Notes: generated from the letters alone by a model not told the origin. A stretch of DNA of 64,000 bases from Oceanobacter sp045430275 (GCA_045430275.1 JAILXU010000005.1:124001-188000); one strand, 5' to 3'; shown: positions 25,250-35,088, counted from the stretch's first letter. Program-made: numbers and translations.

Positions 25250-25269
25250 ATCGGCCACCTGTGATTGCG

Positions 25270-27312
25270 TTACTCTGCGTCTTTCAATTCCGGCAATTTC
25301 CGCCGAATCATATCCCTGAGCAAGAATCGCCCTGGCCAGAGTGCTTTCTGTACCTCTGTGCTGACGGGGAGGCTGCTTCCCTGAATCTGGTTAGCCAGTA
25401 ATTCCGCACACAGCGCCGTAGAGGCCAGCCCACGCGAACCATGGCCGATGTTTAGCCACAGTCCTGGATAGTTCGGCGCTGTGCGTGGTGGAATCTGTTT
25501 GGCGTTGCGTACCATGGGCTGGTACGTGTCGACGAAAGCCTGTACGTCAGGAATAGCACCGACCATGGGCAGGTAGTCGGGTGTGGTGCAGCGGAAGCCA
25601 ACTCGTGCCCCTCTAATAGTATTCAGGCTGGTCTCTGGCATCGCCGCTCCAAACTCTTTCAGATGTTCCAGATTGGTCAGATGATCCTGATGGCGAGGTT
25701 CGGGTTCCGGGTCGTTAATATGGTACGTCGCACCCATCACGAGCCAGGGTTGGCCAGAGGCGATTGGAGCCATGTAGCTGTTACCGCACAAAACCGTGCT
25801 GGGAGATGGCACGGTTTCAGCACTCAGGTAGCTCAGTTGGCCTCTAATGGATTTGATCGGCAACCAGGCATCTGGCAGCAAGCGCTGTGTATCGGCGGCG
25901 GTGGCGAGTACCACTTGAGCGTAATGCTCAGACGCGTTATCTCGTGTCTGCAGTCGCCAGAGGCCCTGGTCAGTCTGGTGTTCCATCGACGTAACCTGGG
26001 TGGTCCGAATACGGATATTGGGGTGTTTCAGTAACTGATGGCAAAAATGCCGTGGATTGACCCAGCCTGCAGAAGGATAAAACAGACCACCCTGGGACAT
26101 GGGAAGTCCACTGAGTTGCGAAGCTTGTTCTGGTGTGGCGGCGTGAACCAGAGATGTGGGCAGGTTTTGCACATCCAGAAAGCGTTGTTGACGTTTGCTT
26201 TCGTCCGCTGTGGAGGCGAGTTGCAATACGCCGCATTGCTGCCAGCTCTGGTTTTGTGGATCTCCCTTGCCCAGAACGCGCTCAACGGTTTGAGTGGCGA
26301 ACTGGAATGCCTGCAAGTAGAAATCGCTGTGTACCGCCTGATTGTTGGCTGCCAGCTTGACGTACAAGCCGCCCTGAGGGTTTCCTGAGCCACCGTTGGC
26401 GATGCCTTTGTCATCCAGAATGGTCACCTGATAGCCACGTTCAGCCAGTGCTCGGGCAGTGGTGCAGCCAGCCAGTCCCGCACCAATGACGGCAATGTTT
26501 TGTTGATCGACGCCCGAGGAAAGAGATGTTGGCAATAGCCAGGGTGTTCCATCAAAAGTTGCAGGTCGCTCAGGGCCATTACAGGCTTCGTAGCGGCATT
26601 GCAGCATTTCACGCTTGCGGCCATAACCGGGCACCTTGGTGGCGCTGAATCCAGCGCCTTTTAGACCACGACGAACAAGCCCGGCGGAGGTGAACGTGGC
26701 GCAGCTGATGTCGGTGTGACCGAGACTGACCGTCTGGCGGCACAGACGACGCATATTCTGGAACAGGGCTTCATTCCACATGTCCGGGTTGCAGGAAGGG
26801 GCAAAGCCATCCAGATACCACGCATGCACTGGCCCCGAAATTTGTGGCAGAGCGTCTTGTGCGTCGGCGAAAATCAACGTCAGAGACACCCGGCTGTCAG
26901 GCCAGCTCAGGCGGTGGAACCCGGCACTGGCATCTGGATACTGTTGCAGTAGCCGTTTTGTCCAAGGTGCCAGTTCTGGCCACAACTGCTGCGCTTGCAC
27001 CAGTTGTTCCCGCGTCATGGGGAATTTTTCAATGCTGGTGAATTCCAGCCAGCACTGTTCAGAAGCCTGTTCTTCAAACGCTTGCCAGGTCATCAGAAAA
27101 TTCAGCGCGGTGCCAAATCCGGTTTCCACGATGCAGAACGGGCCACGCCAGTCTGTCCAGCGTTGAGGCAGGTTGTTGTGTTGCAGAAAAACGTAGCGAC
27201 TCTCTTCGAGGCCGTTTTCAACGGAAAAGTAGGTGTCGCCGTAGGCGGAAGCAACCGGCTGGCCGTCATCACGCCAGTCCAGCTCAGGGGCAGAAATTGA
27301 ATGTTTGCTCAC
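25270..27312 (-). CDS. mnmC: tRNA mnm5s2U biosynthesis bifunctional protein MnmC
   Basis: MnmC (680 residues from a GTG) finishes the 5-methylaminomethyl group at wobble uridine 34 of several tRNAs. The N-terminal half is the methyltransferase, with the ETGFGTALNFL SAM loop and the DGFAPSCNPDMW motif. The C-terminal half is the FAD oxidase, with VIGAGLAGCTTARALAERG near its start. The GTG (SKHSISAPELDW follows) matches the N-terminus of known MnmC; an upstream ATG at 27336 would add 8 residues. The divergent AEC transporter starts 91 bases away. Confidence 0.93.
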   Translation of the reverse strand: MSKHSISAPELDWRDDGQPVASAYGDTYFSVENGLEESRYVFLQHNNLPQRWTDWRGPFCIVETGFGTALNFLMTWQAFEEQASEQCWLEFTSIEKFPMTREQLVQAQQLWPELAPWTKRLLQQYPDASAGFHRLSWPDSRVSLTLIFADAQDALPQISGPVHAWYLDGFAPSCNPDMWNEALFQNMRRLCRQTVSLGHTDISCATFTSAGLVRRGLKGAGFSATKVPGYGRKREMLQCRYEACNGPERPATFDGTPWLLPTSLSSGVDQQNIAVIGAGLAGCTTARALAERGYQVTILDDKGIANGGSGNPQGGLYVKLAANNQAVHSDFYLQAFQFATQTVERVLGKGDPQNQSWQQCGVLQLASTADESKRQQRFLDVQNLPTSLVHAATPEQASQLSGLPMSQGGLFYPSAGWVNPRHFCHQLLKHPNIRIRTTQVTSMEHQTDQGLWRLQTRDNASEHYAQVVLATAADTQRLLPDAWLPIKSIRGQLSYLSAETVPSPSTVLCGNSYMAPIASGQPWLVMGATYHINDPEPEPRHQDHLTNLEHLKEFGAAMPETSLNTIRGARVGFRCTTPDYLPMVGAIPDVQAFVDTYQPMVRNAKQIPPRTAPNYPGLWLNIGHGSRGLASTALCAELLANQIQGSSLPVSTEVQKALWPGRFLLRDMIRRKLPELKDAE

Positions 27313-27403
27313 GGTTCTGGCCAAAACTTTGAGCATACCTATTTCGGTGTGGGATGTCCCGATTGCTGTGCCGGTATGGAACATGTTGGCGTACAATTCG
27401 GCC

Positions 27404-28285
27404 ATGATTTATGAACTCTTTTCGATTATGTCACCGGTACTGGCGTGTTCCGCCATCGGTTATTTCTGGGCGCGTCAGGGCTATGCCTTTGATGCGGAAT
27501 TTATTGCTCGGCTGGTTCTGAATGTCGCGGCCCCTTGTTTGATGTTGGCAACGCTTAGCACAGTCGAGCTGGATTTTGAGGCATTTCAGCGTTCAGCGCA
27601 GGCGTGTGTGTTGATTGCACTGATGATGGCGGCTTTGGGGTATTGGTTGCCGCCGTTGCTGGGTGATAGCGTACGCGTTTATCTGCCGTCGTTTGTGTTC
27701 CCCAATGTGGGCAATATGGGATTGCCGGTGTGTATGCTGGCCTTTGGCGATGAAGGGCTGGCACTGGCATTGGCATTTTTTATGGTGCTGTCGGTGGCAC
27801 ATTTCCCGGTGGGAACCTTGATGGCTGGTGGTCACGCTGCCGGTGGTGTAGCGGCCATTGTGCGAATGCCAATTCTGTACGCAGTATTGCTGGCGGTGTT
27901 GCTGTTGTGGCAGGGCTGGCGATTACCTGCTCCAGTACTGAATGCCGCGCAATTGATCGGTGCCATGGCGATTCCGCTGATGCTGATTGCCCTGGGAGTG
28001 TCTCTGCAGCGATTGCAGGTCAGGCACTGGAAGAAAGCGCTGACTTACAGTCTGGCAAGAATCGTGGGTGGATTGGCGGTTGGGCTGCTGGTGTGCTGGT
28101 TGTTGGGTCTGGACGGGGTTGAGCGAGGGGTGGTGCTGTTGCAATCGTCGATGCCGGTTGCGGTGTTTAATTATCTGTTCGCTGAGCGTTTCCAGCGACA
28201 GCCAGAGGCCGTCGCTGGAGTGGTGGTGATGTCGACTGTGTTGTCGTTTATCAGTGTGCCACTGTTGCTTTGGGTGTTGCTGTAG
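27404..28285 (+). CDS. AEC (auxin efflux carrier) family transporter
   Basis: The 293-residue membrane protein has about ten helices in two five-helix halves. It has the conserved FVFPNVGNMGLPV motif in the first half and SSMPVAVFNYLFAE in the second, the crossover regions of this family. Bacterial members move small organic acids or are uncharacterised. Its 3' end overlaps the convergent cyclophilin gene by 35 bases. The start has no strong ribosome binding site, but it aligns with family N-termini (MIYELFSIMSPVL). Confidence 0.82.
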   Translation: MIYELFSIMSPVLACSAIGYFWARQGYAFDAEFIARLVLNVAAPCLMLATLSTVELDFEAFQRSAQACVLIALMMAALGYWLPPLLGDSVRVYLPSFVFPNVGNMGLPVCMLAFGDEGLALALAFFMVLSVAHFPVGTLMAGGHAAGGVAAIVRMPILYAVLLAVLLLWQGWRLPAPVLNAAQLIGAMAIPLMLIALGVSLQRLQVRHWKKALTYSLARIVGGLAVGLLVCWLLGLDGVERGVVLLQSSMPVAVFNYLFAERFQRQPEAVAGVVVMSTVLSFISVPLLLWVLL

Positions 28286-28883
28286 CGGTATCGGTCAGGC
28301 GCTGGATGGATTCGATGATCACAGGCTCTGCCGGGCGGTTGCCAGACAGTGTGCGTACAGCGGCGATGGCATCCACTACGTCCATGCCCTTGCTGACTTT
28401 ACCAAAGACGGCGTAACCAAAGTCGCGTACGCCGTGATCCAGGAAGCGGTTGTTCGACAGGTTGATGAAGAATTGGCTAGTGGCGGAGTCCTTGTCTGGA
28501 CGGCGAGCCATGGCCAGAGAGCCGCGTACATTTCGCAGGCCATTTTTGGCCTCGTTGGTGATGGGCGGCAGGGTGGCTTTCTGACGCATGTCCGGGGTGT
28601 AGCCACCGCCCTGAATCATGAAGCCGGAAATGACTCGGTGAAACAGGGTGTTGTGGTAGTGCTCGCCATCCACGTAGGTCAGGAAGTTTTCAACAGAGAC
28701 CGGTGCCTTGGCGGCGTCCAGTTCCAGTTCAATGTTGCCCTTATTGGTTGTTACCAATAATTTGACCAGCTTGGGTGCGGAGGTCGCTTCTTTCTGTGTA
28801 TGTGCTGCTTGTTCAGCCTGCGATGCAAACGTCAGCAGGCCCAGTAGCAAGGTGATCGATGCGTGTTTGAAAAAAGAGTGCAT
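28251..28883 (-). CDS. ppiA: Periplasmic peptidyl-prolyl isomerase, cyclophilin type
   Basis: The 210-residue precursor has a signal peptide (about residues 1-23) and a cyclophilin domain from about residue 41. It shows FHRVISGFMIQGGG with the catalytic arginine, SLAMARRPDKDSATSQFFINL, and a divergent GYAVFGKVSKGMDVVD end. It catalyses proline isomerisation during folding in the periplasm. The ATG at 28883 places the signal peptide first; an upstream frame extension would mask it. Its gene overlaps the AEC transporter by 35 bases at the 3' ends. Confidence 0.88.
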   Translation of the reverse strand: MHSFFKHASITLLLGLLTFASQAEQAAHTQKEATSAPKLVKLLVTTNKGNIELELDAAKAPVSVENFLTYVDGEHYHNTLFHRVISGFMIQGGGYTPDMRQKATLPPITNEAKNGLRNVRGSLAMARRPDKDSATSQFFINLSNNRFLDHGVRDFGYAVFGKVSKGMDVVDAIAAVRTLSGNRPAEPVIIESIQRLTDTATATPKATVAH

Positions 28884-28923
28884 GGTGCGATTCCTGATGC
28901 TTGATGAAACGGGGTGGGCCGGG

Positions 28924-29604
28924 TCAAGCCCAGTCACCCGTGCCTTTGCGTGTGCGAAGTGATGGAAGGATCAGTCCTGCCAGAATGCCGATGATAACCA
29001 GACCGCCGCCGTACAAAAGGTAAGTGCGATCACGATCACTGGCTAGCTCTGCATTTTCGGCGGTGAGTGCCTCCAACTGAATTTCCAGCTCCTGGTTGCG
29101 CAGCGTGAGCTTCTTGCTTTTTGCATCCAGTTCAACGGCGCTGGCTGACAGGTTTTTGAGTTGAGCAAACTCTTTGCTGGTTGTGGAATGCGCTTTTTCC
29201 AGTGATGTCTTTTCTGTACGCAGGATATCCAGTTTGGATTGAGTCTCATTCAGGAGGCCCTGGGCCTGCTCCAGCTCGGCCGATAACTTGACCAGCTTTT
29301 CTTCCGTTTTGGCCAGACGCACGCGGGCTACCGGGGTGCGTACCAGATAGCGGGTGAGTACCCAGCCTTCCTGGCCGCGCCCGTTTTTGACCTGGGTGTA
29401 GCCTTTCTCTTGCTCAACGGCCAGTACCGTTAAGGGAGTGCCAGTTTTTAACGTTCGAATGATTCGATGTCCGGAGGATGGGCCGCTGCGCAGTTGAAGC
29501 CACATCTGGTCGGTGACGTAGCGGGTTTCTCCGATGGTTTCAGCCCATGACAGGCTGGATAGGCCGGCCAATAGGGCCGTAAGCAGCAACAATTTCACAG
29601 TCAT
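28924..29604 (-). CDS. TIGR04211/YgiM-family SH3-domain membrane protein
   Basis: The protein (226 residues) has a signal peptide (1-21), a bacterial SH3 domain (about 28-90, with LQLRSGPSSGHRI and GWVLTRYL), a long coiled coil (about 95-190), and one C-terminal membrane helix (about 193-214). It is thus a periplasmic SH3 domain tethered to the inner membrane. The layout is that of YgiM. The SH3 type suggests contact with the cell wall, but the function is not established. Confidence 0.82.
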   Translation of the reverse strand: MTVKLLLLTALLAGLSSLSWAETIGETRYVTDQMWLQLRSGPSSGHRIIRTLKTGTPLTVLAVEQEKGYTQVKNGRGQEGWVLTRYLVRTPVARVRLAKTEEKLVKLSAELEQAQGLLNETQSKLDILRTEKTSLEKAHSTTSKEFAQLKNLSASAVELDAKSKKLTLRNQELEIQLEALTAENAELASDRDRTYLLYGGGLVIIGILAGLILPSLRTRKGTGDWA

Positions 29605-29636
29605 TTCCTTGTTGTTTTACTGTGTTGGCAATTGGA

Positions 29637-29936
29637 TCAGGGCAGTACTTTTTTATAGGGTTTGACGATCACCTGCTCATAAACACCGGCTTCAATATAT
29701 GGGTCGGCATCGGCCCAGGCCTGGGCATTCTCAAGAGAGTCAAAGCTGGCAACGACCAGAGAGCCGGTAAAACCCGCTTCACCCGGGTCTTCGGAGTCAA
29801 TGGCCGGATGTGGGCCTGCAATCAATAAACGATCATCGGCGGCCAATGCTTTAAGGCGGTCGATGTGAGCCGGGCGAGCGGCAAGGCGCTTTTCAAGGCT
29901 GTTTTCAATGTCCTGGCTGATGATGGCGTACCACAT
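29637..29936 (-). CDS. yciI: YciI-like protein
   Basis: The 99-residue protein is a single YCII domain: YAIISQDIENSLEKRLAARP, a HIDRLKAL helix, and the conserved DDRLLIAGPHP turn with the His of the family. It lies two bases after yciB on the same strand. Family members resemble the muconolactone isomerase fold and some have enzymatic roles; the E. coli function is not known. Confidence 0.85.
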   Translation of the reverse strand: MWYAIISQDIENSLEKRLAARPAHIDRLKALAADDRLLIAGPHPAIDSEDPGEAGFTGSLVVASFDSLENAQAWADADPYIEAGVYEQVIVKPYKKVLP

Positions 29937-29938
29937 GG

Positions 29939-30544
29939 TTAACGCTCCTCCGGGTTAATAAAGCGATAGAGATAGAGGCTCTGGGCGATGATAAACACAA
30001 TTGTGAGTCCCAGTAAGCCGAACAGTTTGAAGTTTACCCAAGTGTCTTCAGAGAAATTGTAGGCAACGTAAAGGTTGGCGATTCCGCTGGCGATGAAGAA
30101 AGCGGCCCAGGCATAGTTCAGTTGTACCCAAACCGGAGCGGGCAGTGACAGGTTCTGCCCCATCATGCGTTCCAATAAAGTGGTTCCGGTGATCCAGTGG
30201 GTGCCGAGGAAGCCAGCAGCAAAGAGCCAGTTAACCACAGTGGGTTTCCATTGGATGAAAGTTTTGTCCTGCAAAAATACGGTTGCACCTCCCATGACCA
30301 CGACCAGCGCGAGCGTGATCAGGTGCATGTTTTCAAATTTACCGGTGGTCGCTCGTGTATAGGCAATTTGAAGCAGAGTTGCTGGAATCAGGACGGCGGT
30401 GGCCAGAATGATGGGCTCCAGCGTGTGAAGGTAGTCTATTTGGGATTGGCCCAGTAGTGGCGAAATCAGTTCGATAAATTCGGGGGCTGATTTGTAGACA
30501 AGGAAAAATACGACAATCGGAAGGAAATCAATCAGTAACTTCAT
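29939..30544 (-). CDS. yciB: Inner-membrane septation protein YciB
   Basis: YciB (201 residues) has about five to six membrane helices with the conserved N-terminus KLLIDFLPIVVFFLVYK and a central IQWKPTVVNWLFA. It belongs to the intracellular-septation-A family and helps envelope biogenesis and division in E. coli and Shigella. The ATG at 30544 matches the family N-terminus; eight upstream codons also lie in frame. It is followed by yciI, as in many gammaproteobacteria. Confidence 0.9.
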   Translation of the reverse strand: MKLLIDFLPIVVFFLVYKSAPEFIELISPLLGQSQIDYLHTLEPIILATAVLIPATLLQIAYTRATTGKFENMHLITLALVVVMGGATVFLQDKTFIQWKPTVVNWLFAAGFLGTHWITGTTLLERMMGQNLSLPAPVWVQLNYAWAAFFIASGIANLYVAYNFSEDTWVNFKLFGLLGLTIVFIIAQSLYLYRFINPEER

Positions 30545-30611
30545 AATGGGCAAGAGGCCTGGCTGCATTTACAATGGGCGGATTATGGCGTAACCAGAGA
30601 ACAGCGTCCAC

Positions 30612-31448
30612 GTGACTTCCTTAATCGATTTACACTGCCACAGTACGGCATCTGATGGCGCTTGGGCTCCAGAAAAATTGCTGGATGAGGCCGCTCGGCG
30701 GGGCATTCAGACACTGGCTATTACAGACCACGATACCTTCTCAGGGTATCGACAGGCGGCACAGAGTGCTGGTTCCGATGCTCTCACCTTGATTCCCGGT
30801 ATCGAATTGTCGGCGGTCTGGAGTGGCATTACCTTGCATGTGGTTGGGCTGAATTTTGCGCCGGACTCTGACGTGATGTTGGAGGCAGAGCGCATTCAGA
30901 GCATTGCACGGCAAAAGCGTGCGGAGATGATCGCCGATCGTCTGACCAAACGGATTGGGGCAGAAGTGAATCTGGATGAAGTGGCCAGTCTGGCAGGGGG
31001 CGATCAGATCGGGAGACCGCATTTTGCTCAATACCTGGTAAATCATGGGCATGTTGCCAGCATGAACGTGGCATTCAGTCGGTATTTGGGGGCGGGTAAG
31101 GTCGGAGATGTCAAAGCTTTGTGGCCAGAAATGACCCAGGCCGTTGAATGGATTGTGGACAGTGGTGGGGTTGCCGTATTGGCGCACGCACACTTGTACA
31201 ATATGACCCGCACCAAGTTACGCACCTGCTTGAAGGAATTTATGGCAGCGGGTGGTCAGGCAATGGAAGTGGCTTACGGGCAGATGGATGGCAACCAAAG
31301 AGGCCAAATGACGGCGCTGGCCAAGGAATTTGGTCTGTTAGGCTCTTGTGGTAGCGACTTTCATGGCCCAAATCGTTACGGTCTGGAGTTGGGTGTTATG
31401 CCTGCGTTTCCATCCGATGTGCAGCCTGTCTGGAGTCTCTGGCAGTAG
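30612..31448 (+). CDS. rnm: PHP-domain 5'-3' exoribonuclease (RNase AM, YciV)
   Basis: The 278-residue PHP phosphoesterase carries the metal ligands DLHCHS at the N-terminus, ITDHDTF, GIELS, VLAHAH and the final GSDFHGP. It is the YciV (Rnm/TrpH) type, in E. coli a 5'-3' exonuclease that trims 23S, 16S and 5S rRNA ends. The start is GTG with a weak ribosome binding site. It faces away from yciB and leads into yciO and trpS. Confidence 0.9.
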   Translation: MTSLIDLHCHSTASDGAWAPEKLLDEAARRGIQTLAITDHDTFSGYRQAAQSAGSDALTLIPGIELSAVWSGITLHVVGLNFAPDSDVMLEAERIQSIARQKRAEMIADRLTKRIGAEVNLDEVASLAGGDQIGRPHFAQYLVNHGHVASMNVAFSRYLGAGKVGDVKALWPEMTQAVEWIVDSGGVAVLAHAHLYNMTRTKLRTCLKEFMAAGGQAMEVAYGQMDGNQRGQMTALAKEFGLLGSCGSDFHGPNRYGLELGVMPAFPSDVQPVWSLWQ

Positions 31449-31523
31449 CGGTTACTTATTTCAGGGCGGAGCTTTCTTTGTTCAAGACGGCTGTGCCCGT
31501 TTTGCAGTTATCAAGGAATTATC

Positions 31524-32147
31524 ATGAGCCAGTTTTTTCAGATTCACCCGGAAACCCCCCAGTCCCGATTGGTTCAGCAAGCGGCTGATATCATTCGCAA
31601 GGGCGGGGTGGCGGTTATCCCAACGGATTGTGCCTATGCATTGGCGTGCCGTGTTGGTGATAAAAAAGCAACGGAGCGTATTCAACGCTTGCGTCGCTTG
31701 GGCCCCAAACACAACTTCACCTTGTTGTGTCGGGACTTTTCAGAGCTTTCCACCTTTGCCCGAGTGGATAACAGTCAATATCGATTGTTAAAGGCCCATA
31801 CGCCGGGGGCTTACACCTTTATTCTGCAGGCAACCAAAGAAGTACCGCGCCTGTTGATGCATCCGAAAAAACGCACCATTGGCATTCGTGTGCCCGATAA
31901 TGCCATTGCGATGGCGCTGCTGGCCGAAATGGGTGAGCCAGTGATGACCAGCTCATTGATTATGCCGGGGGATGAGCTGCCGTTGTCTGACCCCTACGAC
32001 ATTCGTCAGACGCTGGAAAACCAGCTGGATGTGATCGTAGATGGCGGCTACTGCGGCTTTGAAGCGACCACCGTGGTGGATATGAGTGACGAAGCCCCGG
32101 TGCTGGTACGCCAGGGTGTTGGTGACGCCAGCGTATTTGTTGATTGA
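31524..32147 (+). CDS. yciO: YciO-like protein of the Sua5/YrdC family
   Basis: The 207-residue protein has the YrdC/Sua5 fold: GGVAVIPTDCAYALAC, KKATERIQRLRRL, a GAYTFILQATKEV strand and GIRVPDN. TsaC/Sua5 enzymes make threonylcarbamoyl-AMP for tRNA t6A; YciO is the paralogue with weak or different activity. The match and position before trpS support YciO over TsaC. An AAGGAATT site precedes the ATG. Confidence 0.88.
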   Translation: MSQFFQIHPETPQSRLVQQAADIIRKGGVAVIPTDCAYALACRVGDKKATERIQRLRRLGPKHNFTLLCRDFSELSTFARVDNSQYRLLKAHTPGAYTFILQATKEVPRLLMHPKKRTIGIRVPDNAIAMALLAEMGEPVMTSSLIMPGDELPLSDPYDIRQTLENQLDVIVDGGYCGFEATTVVDMSDEAPVLVRQGVGDASVFVD

Positions 32148-32227
32148 AACCCCGTATAACGTGGTTTTTTAGCAACTAAAAACCGGTATGATTGCGCTTT
32201 TTGCAATAGTGAATATTCGGACTTGCC

Positions 32228-33244
32228 ATGACCAAACAGCGTGTTCTTACCGGCATTACCACAACGGGAACCCCTCACCTCGGCAATTACGTCGGAGCCA
32301 TTCGTCCGGCGATCGCTGCCAGTCGCAGTACGGATACCGAATCGTTCTATTTTCTGGCGGATTATCACGCTCTGATCAAGTGCCAGGACCCGGCGGCGGT
32401 GCAGCAATCTACTCGTGAGATTGCCGCGACCTGGCTGGCCTTGGGATTGAATACCAGCTCAGCGGTGTTTTATCGCCAGTCGGATATTGCAGAAATTACA
32501 GAATTGACCTGGTTATTGACGTGTGTATGCGCCAAGGGTCTGATGAATCGGGCGCACGCTTACAAGGCGGCAGTGGATGCCAATCTGGCAGAAGAAGAAG
32601 ATGCTGATAAAGCGGTCACGATGGGGCTGTTCAGTTATCCGGTATTGATGGCCGCAGATATCCTGATGTTTAACGCCAATGTTGTCCCGGTTGGCAAGGA
32701 TCAGATCCAGCATGTTGAAATGGCGCGTGATATTGCCCAGCGTTTTAATCACATCTATTGCAAAAAATCCCCACTGCTGACGCTGCCAAATTATCAGGTG
32801 GACGAGCACGTTGCGGTGCTTCAGGGATTGGATGGTCGAAAAATGAGCAAAAGCTATGGCAATACCATTCCTCTGTTCCTATCTGAAAAACAGTTGAAAA
32901 AGCACATCAACAAAATCAAGACCAATCTGCTGGAACCGGGTGAAGCCAAAGACCCGGATAGCTCAACGGTATTCCAGATCTGGCAGGCTTTTGCATCCGA
33001 GCAGCAAACTGCCGAGATGCGTGAAGCGTTTGCTGCGGGTATTGGTTGGGGCGATGCCAAGAAGCAGTTGTTTGAACTGGTGAATGCCGAGCTGGCAGAA
33101 GCGCGTGAGCACTACAACGACCTGTTGACACGGCCGCAGGATATTGAAGAGCAATTGCAGCTGGGTGCTCAGAAAGCCCGTCTGGTCAGTCAGCCTTTGA
33201 TTGGACAATTACGCGAAGCGGTCGGAATTTCGCCCATTCGATGA
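32228..33244 (+). CDS. trpS: Tryptophanyl-tRNA synthetase
   Basis: TrpS (338 residues) is a class I aminoacyl-tRNA synthetase. The HIGH-like motif appears as TGTPHLGNYVGA and the KMSKS loop as GRKMSKSYGN. Substrate recognition segments are visible around VPVGKDQIQHVEMARDIA. The length is as expected. The preceding yciO is 80 bases upstream, so it may also have its own promoter. scpA follows after 144 bases. Confidence 0.97.
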   Translation: MTKQRVLTGITTTGTPHLGNYVGAIRPAIAASRSTDTESFYFLADYHALIKCQDPAAVQQSTREIAATWLALGLNTSSAVFYRQSDIAEITELTWLLTCVCAKGLMNRAHAYKAAVDANLAEEEDADKAVTMGLFSYPVLMAADILMFNANVVPVGKDQIQHVEMARDIAQRFNHIYCKKSPLLTLPNYQVDEHVAVLQGLDGRKMSKSYGNTIPLFLSEKQLKKHINKIKTNLLEPGEAKDPDSSTVFQIWQAFASEQQTAEMREAFAAGIGWGDAKKQLFELVNAELAEAREHYNDLLTRPQDIEEQLQLGAQKARLVSQPLIGQLREAVGISPIR

Positions 33245-33388
33245 GTGTTTGGCCGCTGTTGGCTTTCGTCGAGAGTGGCTTGTTTCAAAATGTACGGTGT
33301 TGAGTAAAAGACCGCAGAACATGCCCTGTTCTTCGGGTAGACTCTCGATCCTCAAATAGTATTTCCAATCCGGGTTATCGTCGTTTTC

Positions 33389-34237
33389 GTGTCTGACTCC
33401 AATACTGCTCAATACACTGCGGCCACTCAGGCGTCTGCCTCGGATTCATTGGTCGGTGAGTCCATTGCTGTCGTACAAGGGCAGCCCGTGACGCAATTGC
33501 CACTGGATCTTTATATTCCTCCTGATGCTCTGGAAGTGATTCTGGAGCAATTCGAAGGCCCTCTGGACTTGCTTTTGTATCTGATTCGCAAACAGAATCT
33601 GGATATTTTGCAGGTGCATGTGGCGGATATCGTTGAGCAATACCTCGCTTATATTGATGCCATGCAGGCGTTGCAACTGGAATTGGCTGGTGAATATCTG
33701 GTGATGGCGTCCTTGCTGATGGAGATCAAAAGCCGGGCGGTGTTACCGCGACAACAAACCGCCGACGAGGACGATGAAGAAGATCCCAAGGCAGAGTTGA
33801 TTCGACGTTTGCTGGAATATGAACAGTTCAAGCTGGCCGCAGAAACGCTGGATACGTTGCCTCGTATGGAGCGTGATACGGTGGCCGCACAGGTTGAAGT
33901 GACCGGACTTGTGCGGCGCAAGCGCCACCCTGATATTGACTTGCAGGATGTATTGTTGGCCATGGCGGATGTGTTGCGACAGGCCGAACGGCTGGAAGAG
34001 CATGAGGTCAGCCGGGAGCGGCTGTCGACGCGTGAACGCATGAGCTTCATTATGGCGCAGTTGCAACCGGGCGTATTCACTGATTTTGAGACATTGTTTG
34101 ACATTGATGAAGGGCGCGGTGGTGTAGTGGTGACATTTCTGGCAGTTTTGGAATTGGTGAAAGAGTCGGTGATCGAATTGATTCAGAATGAAGCATTTGG
34201 AGCTATCCACGTGCGCTTGTCGGAGCTGGATGCGTGA
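33389..34237 (+). CDS. scpA: Segregation and condensation protein A
   Basis: ScpA (282 residues) is the kleisin that links SMC and ScpB in bacterial condensin. The N-terminal domain contains FEGPLDLLLYLIRKQNLDI and the LVMASLLMEIKSRAVLP core. The C-terminal winged part ends FLAVLELVKESVIELIQNEAFG. The first 40 residues are an unconserved extension read from a GTG with a weak ribosome binding site. The stop overlaps the scpB start. Confidence 0.93.
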   Translation: MSDSNTAQYTAATQASASDSLVGESIAVVQGQPVTQLPLDLYIPPDALEVILEQFEGPLDLLLYLIRKQNLDILQVHVADIVEQYLAYIDAMQALQLELAGEYLVMASLLMEIKSRAVLPRQQTADEDDEEDPKAELIRRLLEYEQFKLAAETLDTLPRMERDTVAAQVEVTGLVRRKRHPDIDLQDVLLAMADVLRQAERLEEHEVSRERLSTRERMSFIMAQLQPGVFTDFETLFDIDEGRGGVVVTFLAVLELVKESVIELIQNEAFGAIHVRLSELDA

Positions 34238-35088
34238 CCGTGTCTCCTTTGTCTGCCATCGTTGAAGCTATTTTGCTCGCCAGTTCTGAACCGGTTTCCC
34301 TCTCGCAATTGCTGGAGCTGTTTGCGCTGGAGCCACTGCCTGATGGTTCCATACCAACGCGCCATGATCTTCAGGTGGCATTGGAAGTATTGGATCAGCG
34401 TTGCCAGGGCGGTGGTATGACATTGACTCAGGTCGCCAGCGGGTATCGTTTGCAGGCGCGTCAGGAATGGATGCCCTGGGTGTCCCGGCTATGGGATGAG
34501 CGCCCACCGCGTTATTCCCGAGCCTTGCTGGAGACGCTGGCCCTGATTGCTTATCGCCAGCCGGTAACGCGTGGTGATATTGAGGATGTGCGAGGGGTTT
34601 CGGTCAGTAGTGGCATCATCAAGACCTTGCAAGAGCGTGGCTGGATTCAGGTTGTGGGCCATCGCAATGTGCCAGGGCGGCCAGCACTTTTTGCAACAAC
34701 GGCGGCATTTTTGGACTATTTTTGTTTAGCAGGTCTGGATCAACTGCCTTCTCTGGCGGATGTGCAGGCCTTGGGTGAGATGAATCGTACACGAGAGGAC
34801 GATTCTGAGACCGCGCCGTCGCGCATTGGGGAAGCGCTGCCTGATGATCTGGATGAGCAGCAGGCCGATGTGCTGGCTTTGACGGCTTCAGAATTGCAGC
34901 AGGCTGATGCGCTGGTGGCTCAGGTCGAAGCGAATTTATACGGCGAAGCAGAGGCTGACGGCCCTGCTAGCCTGGGAGATATTATAGAGCGCCTGTCTGC
35001 TGCCTCGACAGAAGCTGCAGGTTCTAATCATCACGCTTCAGAGCCAGAAAAAGGGTGTTCTGGAGCCAAAGACTCAGAGAAAGAATGA
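34234..35088 (+). CDS. scpB: Segregation and condensation protein B
   Basis: ScpB (284 residues) joins ScpA and SMC to compact and segregate DNA. The winged-helix core includes IVEAILLASSEPVSLSQLLEL, RALLETLALIAYRQPVTRGDIEDVRG and GRPALFATTAAFLDYF. The last 90 residues are acidic and low in conservation. A GTG start overlaps the scpA stop by four bases, indicating coupling, and rluB overlaps its end. Confidence 0.93.
   Translation: MTVSPLSAIVEAILLASSEPVSLSQLLELFALEPLPDGSIPTRHDLQVALEVLDQRCQGGGMTLTQVASGYRLQARQEWMPWVSRLWDERPPRYSRALLETLALIAYRQPVTRGDIEDVRGVSVSSGIIKTLQERGWIQVVGHRNVPGRPALFATTAAFLDYFCLAGLDQLPSLADVQALGEMNRTREDDSETAPSRIGEALPDDLDEQQADVLALTASELQQADALVAQVEANLYGEAEADGPASLGDIIERLSAASTEAAGSNHHASEPEKGCSGAKDSEKE

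Noticed and set aside
33316..33332. AGAACA-TGCCC-TGTTCT dyad before scpA as a LexA or other operator
   Set aside because: It is not the gammaproteobacterial LexA form and has short arms; likely incidental.
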